NCBI GenBank assembly: GCA_026786325.1
Contig: JAJAYH010000180.1
Span: forward strand, 1 to 6,715
Origin: Alkalinema sp. CAN_BIN05
Lineage (GTDB): Bacteria; Cyanobacteriota; Cyanobacteriia; Leptolyngbyales; Leptolyngbyaceae
DNA: 6,715 nt
Reading direction: 5' to 3'
The translations under genes and the position numbers were made by a program. Below, piece by piece: positions 1 to 4,817 of the stretch. Below the pieces are notes generated by a model. That model had not been told where the DNA came from. It did not search any database and was given only the letters and a program-made list of their open reading frames with translations. Positions within the stretch are counted from its first letter, which is position 1, and each line of letters opens with the position of its first letter.

Positions 1-165
1 CTACCGCGTACACACAAGTCTGGTCATCTTCATTTTGTCCTATTTATTCCCTCAAAATCCTAGGATTTTGGAGGACTTTAGATAATTAGCCTCTCCAAAA
101 ACGACCTTTACAGGGACGATTTAGCGGCAACCGAACTTGGTTTTGACTTGTGTGTACACAGTAGC
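1..165. mobile_element. MITE-like element, copy 1 (left end at window edge)
   Basis: Non-autonomous element with near-perfect terminal inverted repeats. The left end CTACCGCGTACACACAAGTC (1-20) is the reverse complement of GACTTGTGTGTACACAGTAG (145-164) with two mismatches. It aligns without gaps to copy 2 at a constant offset of 251 bp, with about 20 mismatches in 167 positions by hand count. The longest identical block, about 40 bp, covers 120-159 next to the right terminus. The interior holds a perfect 18-bp palindrome (53-70) and no credible reading frame, so it must have been moved by a transposase encoded elsewhere. By comparison with copy 2 the first base of the element (G) lies just outside the window. 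The right flank CTTGGTAA (166-173) would be the target duplication, but its left partner is not in view. The transposase family is not assigned. Confidence 0.75.
53..70. repeat. Perfect 18-bp palindrome inside MITE copy 1
   Basis: CAAAATCCTAGGATTTTG reads the same on both strands. In copy 2 (303-320) the arms CAAAATC/GATTTTG are kept but the centre is changed. It would give the element an internal hairpin in addition to pairing of its termini. Confidence 0.6.
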
Positions 166-251
166 CTTGGTAAGGGGGGACCGGAAAATAGATTCAAGAT
201 ATTGTATGAAAACCGCCAACCTAAAACCACTTCTTAGTCCCCCTTACCAAG
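166..251. repeat. 86-bp spacer bounded by 13-bp inverted repeats
   Basis: CTTGGTAAGGGGG (166-178) and CCCCCTTACCAAG (239-251) are perfect reverse complements and enclose about 60 bp of unremarkable sequence between the two MITE copies. The simplest reading is that each arm is half of a palindromic target site that received one MITE copy, in opposite orientation. A small repeat in its own right is also possible. No reading frame is supported. Confidence 0.55.
243..250. repeat. Left target-site duplication of copy 2
   Basis: CTTACCAA, identical to 417-424 on the other side of the element. Together with the outer C5 and G5 runs (239-243, 425-429) it rebuilds a palindromic insertion site. Confidence 0.65.
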
Positions 252-416
252 CTACCGCGTACACACCAGTCTGATTATCTTCATCTTATCCTATTTGGAC
301 CCTCAAAATCCCACGATTTTGGAGGACTTTAGATAAATAGCTCCGCCAGAAATGCCCTTTTCAGGGACGGTTTAGCGGCAACCGAACTTGGTTTTGACTT
401 GTGTGTACACGGTAGC
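251..416. mobile_element. MITE-like element, copy 2, complete with target duplication
   Basis: Complete 166-bp copy. It starts GCTACCGCGTACACACCAGT and ends with the matching inverted end CTTGTGTGTACACGGTAGC; the termini pair over about 21 bp with two mismatches. It is flanked on both sides by CTTACCAA (243-250 and 417-424), which fits an 8-bp target-site duplication. Removing the element and one duplicate restores the palindrome CCCCCTTACCAAGGGGG, a GC-clamped repeat type common in cyanobacterial intergenic DNA. The central palindrome of copy 1 is partly degraded here (CAAAATC-CCAC-GATTTTG, 303-320). There is no coding capacity. It is about 88% identical to copy 1, so the two are old siblings rather than a fresh duplication. 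Confidence 0.8.
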
Positions 417-424
417 CTTACCAA
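417..424. repeat. Right target-site duplication of copy 2
   Basis: CTTACCAA, the partner of 243-250. It is followed by GGGGGATAGGGGGATC, the G-rich tail often seen with CCCCCTTA/TAAGGGGG repeats in cyanobacteria. Confidence 0.65.
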
Positions 425-447
425 GGGGGATAGGGGGATCTCCGCCA

Positions 448-455
448 GCGATCGC
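448..455. repeat. HIP1 octamer GCGATCGC
   Basis: One of four perfect copies in the window (others at 1627-1634, 3312-3319 and 4789-4796). This palindrome is over-represented in many cyanobacterial genomes and supports the taxonomic reading. The copies at 1627, 3312 and 4789 lie within coding sequence. Confidence 0.9.
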
Positions 456-509
456 GGCAACAAGATCCAAATATCAACCTCCATCGTCCCGTTTGGTAAG
501 TGTAAAACT

Positions 510-538
510 GACGATCGGGGCGATCGTCTTTCTCTTTT
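510..538 (+). terminator. Possible intrinsic terminator-like hairpin
   Basis: Perfect 8-bp arms GACGATCG (510-517) and CGATCGTC (521-528) around a GGG loop are followed by the T-rich run TTTCTCTTTT. No intact gene ends just upstream, so it may be only a pair of overlapping CGATCG-type palindromes, which are abundant in this genome. Confidence 0.3.
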
Positions 539-638
539 ACATAGAACGATATTCAAATATCGATCATTTAACTCTCAGGATATGATCAAGCATTATCCCT
601 TAAGCCCAAATTATCAAGACTAGCGATGAATTTTTGAG

Positions 639-644
639 TACAAT
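639..644 (+). promoter_or_regulatory. Putative -10 box upstream of the uma2 remnant
   Basis: TACAAT, with a poor -35 match (AAGACT at 616-621, 17-bp spacer). Transcription would start near 651, followed by AAGG (657-660) and the ATG at 673. This argues against the upstream TTG at 634 as translation start, because that codon would precede the transcript. Confidence 0.35.
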
Positions 645-672
645 CAAAACCGCAGTAAGGCGAACTACATCT

Positions 673-970
673 ATGCTTAACGTCCTATCAATCCCAGCAA
701 AGCATCTCTCCGACACCTGGCTCATCACAACCTGGGAAGACTTCTTGGTGGCTTCTGGAAATGCCGAAACCGATAAAATTCGTGGTTACTATGATTCCGG
801 TTTGATACGGATTGAAATTCACAATGGAGAATTGGGGCAGTCGCCAAATCCAAGTCTCTCAAGTCTTATCGGGGCTGGAAACGAACACTATTGAGGAAGC
901 ACTACGACGCAATCAAACCGAAGATTACACAGAAGTGAGTCGCTGGTTGATGGAGAAATTGGCGACGTAG
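673..970 (+). pseudogene. Uma2-family (DUF820) endonuclease remnant, core deleted and out of frame
   Basis: Uma2 proteins are PD-(D/E)XK-type nuclease-fold proteins of about 180-200 residues, expanded in cyanobacteria. From ATG 673 the frame reads a typical N-terminus: DTWLITTWEDF, then ETDKIRGYYDSGLIRIE, ending near 820. The C-terminal end of the same family follows in another frame from about 842 to the TAG at 968-970, with IQVSQVLSGLE, TIEEALRRNQTED and SRWLMEKLAT. Roughly 100 or more residues carrying the catalytic core are missing and the halves are joined out of frame, so no active enzyme can be made. Read without correction, the first frame runs into TGA at 892-894. The start was chosen for the AAGG 12 bp upstream and because conserved residues begin soon after. 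Family assignment rests on recognised motifs, not a search. Confidence 0.75.
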
Positions 971-1083
971 CCATAAATTATGCGATCGTTCAACGTACTA
1001 AGTTCAGCGATCAATATTTGAATACGATCGCCCTTTCCTAAACAAAGAATGCGATCGAGCATTTGCTACAATAGCAGTAAATA
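971..1083. other. Intergenic, HIP1-like CGATCG rich
   Basis: No gene is seen. The stretch contains several CGATCG cores and ends with an extended -10 type promoter, described separately. Confidence 0.5.
1064..1072 (+). promoter_or_regulatory. Extended -10 promoter motif
   Basis: TGCTACAAT is a TGn extended -10 joined to TACAAT; no convincing -35 is present. The predicted start, near 1079, lies only about 5 nt before the TTG that opens the next small frame. The transcript would be almost leaderless, or translation would begin further in. Confidence 0.4.
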
Positions 1084-1290
1084 TTGAAAGTCATAATCCT
1101 CGACCTCGAACAAACACTTCTCCAGACCGTTCGCTCGCGTCCTAATGATAAACAGAAAACCGTTCTACTCTTTGCTCGATCGCTCCAGTCATCACCGCCG
1201 CCCGGTCCCTACATTCCTCTAATGGCACAAGACTTCCGAACCGATCCAGTCTTGACAGAATTTGAACTGCTTGACCAAGCTCCTTGGTGA
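1084..1290 (+). CDS. Small DUF2281-like (antitoxin-type) protein, possibly a remnant
   Basis: This 68-residue frame opens with TTG and has no ribosome site. Residues 7-33 (LDLEQTLLQTVRS, then NDKQKTVLLFARSLQ) resemble the helix-turn-helix-like pattern of DUF2281/VapB-type small proteins, in which LEQ..L..V..LP..KQQ.VLDFA.FL is usual. Those proteins often form one half of toxin-antitoxin pairs in cyanobacteria. The second half (MAQDFRTDPVLTEFELLD) looks like an ordered tail but I do not recognise it. The usual Leu-Pro before the KQ motif is Arg-Pro here, and the usual acidic residue before FA is Leu, which may be drift after inactivation. No partner toxin frame follows; the next 150 bp are non-coding. 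It could also be a chance open frame, so confidence is low. Confidence 0.4.
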   Translation: MKVIILDLEQTLLQTVRSRPNDKQKTVLLFARSLQSSPPPGPYIPLMAQDFRTDPVLTEFELLDQAPW

Positions 1291-1451
1291 ATGCTCCGGT
1301 TGAATCCTGGGATCTTTGCCAAGTATGACCTAACCTAAGGTTAGGATAGAAGTAACAGAGTAAAGTGAAAAATCTATTAGGCCGCTTGAAAAACTAGGCA
1401 AGAAGCGGTGTTACGATTTCTCCATAATTTCCAAGTTCCCTTTGACAATAA
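1291..1451. other. Intergenic region with no supported gene
   Basis: Apart from the dyad at 1329-1345 only very short open frames are present. One begins with GTG near 1360 and encodes about ten residues; it is not considered real. Confidence 0.5.
1329..1345. promoter_or_regulatory. 17-bp dyad, possible MerR-type operator
   Basis: CCTAACCTAAGGTTAGG has perfect 8-bp arms about a single central A. It lies between a -35-like TTGCCA (1316-1321) and a -10-like TAGGAT (1342-1347) with a 20-bp spacer. A dyad in an over-long 19-20 bp spacer is the hallmark of MerR-family metal or redox promoters. No gene follows on the plus strand before 1450 and no merR gene is in view, so the site appears orphaned. 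Confidence 0.35.
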
Positions 1452-1577
1452 TCAGGCGGGGCGAGATATTTGGATGATGAGATTTTGGCTGTAGAACGAT
1501 CGCAGTTGAGATACTTCGCAAACATAGATTCCATCTTCATCCCGCTCAATAATGACATAAAATTCTTTACGATTCAT
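1452..1577 (-). pseudogene. hicB: Truncated HicB-family antitoxin remnant
   Basis: A 41-residue frame begins with ATG at 1577 and ends with TGA at 1454-1452. A GGAG lies 11 bp upstream. The first 31 residues match the HicB N-terminus closely: KEFYVIIERDEDGIYVCEV, then SQLRSFYSQ. In the family this is xFYVVIERDEDGxYVGEVPQLxxCYSQGxTIDEL. After YSQ the homology stops and unrelated residues (NLIIQISRPA) lead to the stop, so the TIDEL helix and the C-terminal part are missing. HicB normally neutralises the HicA mRNA interferase; no hicA is visible on either side. The gene lies 42 bp downstream of, and on the same strand as, the HEFGH membrane protein, but is probably a leftover of an unrelated toxin-antitoxin locus. 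The N-terminal match is strong; whether the fragment is expressed is unknown. Confidence 0.7.
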
Positions 1578-1618
1578 CACGATGCTGACTCCAATCAATT
1601 GTAATTACCATAAAAATA

Positions 1619-2674
1619 TTATAGCTGCGATCGCCTAAAATTTGCAGTCCGTAAAAATTGAAATCCATAGAATCCGAGTAATATCAGCAAACAAACTTGG
1701 CCTAATCCGACATAAGTTCTAACAATCTGCATATCACTCCAGCCCATATCACTTAGTTGATTCATATCGCCTCCCGCATCGCCCGATCCATTCAGTATCG
1801 TCCCCCACGGAATAGCTACGGTTCCGCGTTTGATCTGATTCCAGAAACTGACTGAATTTAAAAATGTACTTGCAGCAATCAACAAAATTGGATAGCGCCA
1901 ACAATCCCAGCGCCATTTGTTGGGTAGCGGAACATAGAATGCCAACATTAATAAAGTACTTAAATAAAACTCACCACCGACACCGCCAAACGCCAATCGC
2001 AATTCAAACATATCTTGAGAAGTAAGCCATGTCATCCAAAACTGAACAATAGCTGCTACCACAGAACATGCCATAATTCCGCGTTTCTTCTCATTCCATC
2101 CGGTGTAAAACAAAAGGCCCCACAAAGCCGAAAAACAGATATAAACAACGATCGATCGCTCAGCCCCAACATTTGTCCAACCAAAGGGAAGCGGAGTCGC
2201 CTGATGCCCGGAAAACCAAGCCACAGTAGCATGACCAAATTCGTGAGTCCAAATTCGCAATCCCAAAAGCAAACTATCTAATCCAGTCCAATGGGCAATA
2301 GCACTGAATAAAAATGCCGCTGGAAATGCCGCCCGATTCATATGCTTATTATTAAATGAAAACAAATCACGATTGTTCCGAGTGGCCGTGTCATTGAGAA
2401 CTTCTTCAAGGCTAAAGGTTTTTTTCCACAGAATATTCCGAGTGCCCTGCATTCCGTAAATCGCTACGGACTCGATCGGCAATCGATGAAGTGCGTCCCG
2501 GCAATCCTCCAATGCCGTAAGGACCGATCGAATAACCTTCGTATCCGAGGTTGGGTGAGTCGTGCGAATCTGAAGCGTCGGCTCAACAAATTTAACGATC
2601 ATGCTTACAGTTGGTAATGCTTGCGTGATTTGATGCTGAACAATCGCCGCTGCGATCTCAAAATCTGAAGACAT
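1619..2674 (-). CDS. Multi-pass membrane protein with HEXXH zinc-protease motif (M50-like)
   Basis: 351 residues. Residues 1-90 form a soluble module with the pattern LQIRTTHP... followed by VAIYGMQGTRNILWKKTF. A similar module opens the neighbouring channel protein. A membrane part follows, with likely helices near 114-139, 174-192, 198-217, 236-250, 260-275 and 322-343. The first of these runs into IWTHEFGHATVAWFSGH (141-157), so the HEFGH motif at 144-148 sits in or beside a membrane segment, as in site-2 intramembrane proteases. A later acidic GSGDAGGDMNQL (296-307) could supply the third zinc ligand. Zinc protease activity is inferred from the motif only; substrate unknown. The start ATG at 2674 has only a weak GGA upstream. 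A possible promoter is TTGGAT (2772-2767) and TATTGT (2750-2745) with a 16-bp spacer. The gene is intact, unlike its neighbours, and lacks recognisable PDZ or CBS domains. Confidence 0.75.
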   Translation of the reverse strand: MSSDFEIAAAIVQHQITQALPTVSMIVKFVEPTLQIRTTHPTSDTKVIRSVLTALEDCRDALHRLPIESVAIYGMQGTRNILWKKTFSLEEVLNDTATRNNRDLFSFNNKHMNRAAFPAAFLFSAIAHWTGLDSLLLGLRIWTHEFGHATVAWFSGHQATPLPFGWTNVGAERSIVVYICFSALWGLLFYTGWNEKKRGIMACSVVAAIVQFWMTWLTSQDMFELRLAFGGVGGEFYLSTLLMLAFYVPLPNKWRWDCWRYPILLIAASTFLNSVSFWNQIKRGTVAIPWGTILNGSGDAGGDMNQLSDMGWSDMQIVRTYVGLGQVCLLILLGFYGFQFLRTANFRRSQL

Positions 2675-2744
2675 AGGAAAGTCCGGGTGACAGTTCTAAT
2701 CAGGATACCCAATAAGACTGCCTAACTCCAAGTGCGTAGACCAC

Positions 2745-2772
2745 ACAATATAAGCAACTAGACGCTATCCAA
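2745..2772 (-). promoter_or_regulatory. Putative promoter of the HEFGH membrane protein
   Basis: On the minus strand TTGGAT (2772-2767), a 16-bp spacer and TATTGT (2750-2745) resemble a sigma-70 promoter. The untranslated leader would be about 65 nt. It overlaps the upstream edge of the TPR remnant. Confidence 0.3.
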
Positions 2773-2855
2773 AATATGAACAGAAAGATTTACAGGGAGC
2801 GATCGGTGACTACGGCCAAGCAATTAAATTCAACCCAGATTACACAAGAGAAAAC
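2763..2855 (+). pseudogene. Tetratricopeptide (TPR) repeat remnant
   Basis: One plus-strand frame reads KYEQKDLQGAIGDYGQAIKF followed by NPDYT and ends in TGA at 2853-2855. This is nearly a complete TPR unit of the cyanobacterial type (AxYxxGDLQGAIADYTQAIKLNPDYA). No start codon or flanking repeats exist: the frame is closed just upstream by TAA at 2751. A second plus-strand frame (2776-2917) continues with TEDYEDALNQLKKLI, which could be the frameshifted continuation of the same lost gene. Non-functional. Confidence 0.6.
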
Positions 2856-2901
2856 TGAAGATTACGAAGATGCTTTAAATCAACTCAAAAAACTCATCCC
2901 G

Positions 2902-2929
2902 TTAAGGCGATCGATTTAAGGCGATCGAT
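2902..2929. repeat. Perfect 14-bp tandem duplication
   Basis: TTAAGGCGATCGAT occurs at 2902-2915 and again at 2916-2929 with no spacer. Each unit contains a GCGATCG core. Fourteen is not a multiple of three, so the duplication shifts the reading frame of the surrounding gene debris. Deleting one copy joins the frame from ATG 2776 to the one at 2929. Confidence 0.8.
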
Positions 2930-3008
2930 GATTCAAGGTCAACTCGGTGAACTCTCTCCCCGCAACCCACAGCCAATTAGTTCAACAACTCCATGAGCTG
3001 ATTTTGAA

Positions 3009-4817
3009 TCAATCTAAACAAATCAATCTTGTGGGTAAAAGCTTTCGGAGTTTTTGATCTAACATATAAGCTTGATGATCGTAGAGTTCTAGATCCAGCA
3101 CCCCCGGCAATTCCAATACAGTGGGCAAATTGTTCATAAATGTGCGAGAAGTCGATAAATTATAGCCAGTCACATTGGTAAGAGTGTCGCCTGCATAATG
3201 GACCGATCGTTGATCTAAAGGTCTACAAACCTGAAGTTGCCAGTGCTGCTTTGGTTTAAGGCTGCCCTGTTCAATCCGTCGAATTCCATTAATTGTGGCA
3301 AGTACTACTATGCGATCGCCCACCTTGAGAAGCGTTTCATCAGAGGGCATCAGTTGCGGCATGGTCTCTTGCTTGGATAAATGGGAGATGGCCACCACAC
3401 CATAGCCATAGCAAATCTCAGAAATCAATTTATTTTGCAAAGTGTCACCTTCATTGACTAGAAATTCTGTTACCAAGACCGTGATATTTTCCAATCGAAA
3501 TAGACTTAAAATATTTCCCCCAAACGCTGCACCGACAAAGGCTTCAGCCGAGAGAGCATAAACACAAAAGGTTCTCGCGTCAGGCAGCAAACTATTGAGC
3601 TGTTGGCTGAAGGATTGATCATTGGTCCGAATAATTAGATTTAATGAGGGATTGCGTAAACAAGCGATATCTCGCGACATTAATGCTGCTTCTAAATTCA
3701 ACATTTGATCATCAGTAGCGAGGATGGCACTTTTGGCCCGATCGAGATTTACATTCCGGAGTCCCGTTCCGATTTTCCCGTAAACGATCGGAGCGTTTTG
3801 GATTTCTATGGGCATTTGGTCTTCGGTTTGATTTGCTAATAAAACAAAAGGCTGCTTCAGTTCTTGTAATACTGAGGCGACCTGTTGCGCCACTCGCCCT
3901 ACTCCAACAATGACAATATGATCGCCATCGGGCATCGGAATTCGTCGCTTTAGAAAGTCAAACTTGGAACTTAATAAACTATCTGCGGCTAATCCCAATA
4001 TACTCAAAACAAAGAGTAAACTAAAGGCCGTAATCAAAAAACATAGTAATTGAACCCAAGCTGAAACCTTTGGCTCATCAAGTCCGGTAAAGACATCACC
4101 ATATCCACCCAAAAGTAAAATCGCACTCGAAGACAATGCCACTTGCCAAGAGGTCGCAGCACCACTTAGTTTAAGCGTCACAGTCCCGATCGCCCCCAAT
4201 AGTAGCCCCAATAGCAAACCAAATGTAATCACCTTTCGAGTATTGTTTTCATTAACCCATTCCCAATTTTGTTGAATCTTTCCCATCCAAGCATCATGAC
4301 TAAATAAATTTTTGATCTGATTTTTAGGGAATATGAACTTTGGAGATCTAACAGGAGTAGTTTTTAGCGACGCATCACGGGCTTCAATGTAAATAATTTC
4401 ATCTCCAATTTGAATACGTCGATCGGGTTGCCATTGATGAAAAACGCGAGATTTTTTTGAAATTGGTAAGGGTTTATCGACTTGATTTGCTGGAACATCA
4501 CTTAAAAGGCGTTGATCTTTCCGGTGATATTGAATCCGATCGAGTGGTATTCCATAGAAGCTATCTTGTGAACTCTCAATCCGATGACGAATGACAGTAA
4601 GACGATATTTCCCAATATTAAATACTCCCAACAATGTCTCACTTAAAGCCGCAAGAGTTAATGTGGAAGGGGGAAGTTCGATCGGATCTAGAGGAATGAA
4701 GTTACCGAGTTTAGTTTTCAGCAATTTATTTAGGTTTTTTTGACCTGATTTAACAATAATGTTTACAGTAGGATTAAGGCGACGGGAGGCGATCGCGGTT
4801 TCAATATTAATTGTCAT
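3009..4817 (-). CDS. Potassium-channel-like protein, C-terminal fragment: half of RCK1, two-helix pore, RCK2
   Basis: Residues are counted from the ATG at 4817 (602 aa). A TTG four codons earlier, at 4829, is the only alternative; neither has a ribosome site. The fragment starts in the middle of a Rossmann fold (INIETAIASRRLNP), continuing the fragment that ends at 4807. Domains: rest of the first RCK/TrkA-N domain (about 3-70); RCK-C-like segment ending IGDEIIYIEA (137-146); membrane helix 195-216; pore helix and filter LLLGGYGDVF (234-243); second helix 253-280; second RCK Rossmann fold with GVGRVA (305-310); and an RCK-C lobe with VNEGDTLQNKLI and LLKVGDRIVVL (453-506). GGYGD keeps the GYGD signature of K+ filters but lacks the usual Thr-Val before it. 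In RCK2 the third glycine of the nucleotide loop is Ala and no acid follows strand 2 (FVLLANQ), so NAD binding there is doubtful. Role inferred: ligand-gated K+ channel of the inner membrane. Confidence 0.8.
   Translation of the reverse strand: MTINIETAIASRRLNPTVNIIVKSGQKNLNKLLKTKLGNFIPLDPIELPPSTLTLAALSETLLGVFNIGKYRLTVIRHRIESSQDSFYGIPLDRIQYHRKDQRLLSDVPANQVDKPLPISKKSRVFHQWQPDRRIQIGDEIIYIEARDASLKTTPVRSPKFIFPKNQIKNLFSHDAWMGKIQQNWEWVNENNTRKVITFGLLLGLLLGAIGTVTLKLSGAATSWQVALSSSAILLLGGYGDVFTGLDEPKVSAWVQLLCFLITAFSLLFVLSILGLAADSLLSSKFDFLKRRIPMPDGDHIVIVGVGRVAQQVASVLQELKQPFVLLANQTEDQMPIEIQNAPIVYGKIGTGLRNVNLDRAKSAILATDDQMLNLEAALMSRDIACLRNPSLNLIIRTNDQSFSQQLNSLLPDARTFCVYALSAEAFVGAAFGGNILSLFRLENITVLVTEFLVNEGDTLQNKLISEICYGYGVVAISHLSKQETMPQLMPSDETLLKVGDRIVVLATINGIRRIEQGSLKPKQHWQLQVCRPLDQRSVHYAGDTLTNVTGYNLSTSRTFMNNLPTVLELPGVLDLELYDHQAYMLDQKLRKLLPTRLICLD
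4807..4817 (-). other. Frameshift junction in the channel gene
   Basis: The minus strand reads AGT GAT GAC AAT TAA TATTGAA. Restoring two bases (AT) gives GAC AAT ATT AAT ATT GAA, encoding the family-typical DNINIE. Deleting one T gives DNNIE, one residue short. The intact ancestor would have had AATATT twice in tandem, a natural slippage site. No slippery heptamer for programmed frameshifting is seen. Confidence 0.65.

Larger units (their letters stand above)
2675..3008. other. 334-bp gap between the channel and membrane-protein genes, gene debris
   Basis: It contains the TPR remnant, a 14-bp tandem duplication (2902-2929) and the possible minus-strand promoter. Further plus-strand stretches read like coding debris: MIQGQLGELSP from ATG 2929, and HSQLVQQLHELIL in another frame near 2966-3006. 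No intact gene is present. Confidence 0.5.

Noticed and set aside
1..418. CRISPR array
   Set aside because: Only two long (166-bp) copies with inverted ends, no short regular repeats and spacers.
329..623. Open frames on both strands across MITE copy 2 and its right flank
   Set aside because: They run through inverted-repeat and HIP1-rich DNA, have no family resemblance or ribosome sites, and differ between strands as expected for chance frames.
634..672. TTG at 634 as the start of the Uma2-like frame
   Set aside because: A TACAAT -10 box overlaps this stretch, and family-like residues begin only after the ATG at 673, which also has AAGG upstream.
1390..1500. Second minus-strand frame downstream of HicB reading NISPRLIIVKGNLEIMEKS
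   Set aside because: It vaguely recalls the RL...G.LEIM strand of Uma2 proteins, but is too short to assign and has no start.
2015..2281. Plus-strand and alternative minus-strand frames inside the HEFGH membrane protein gene
   Set aside because: They are fully contained in a convincing gene with recognisable motifs and show no coding character of their own.
2950..3057. Plus-strand frame with HSQLVQQLHELIL overlapping the 3' end of the channel gene
   Set aside because: No start codon, closed just upstream, antisense to a well-supported gene; treated as debris at most.
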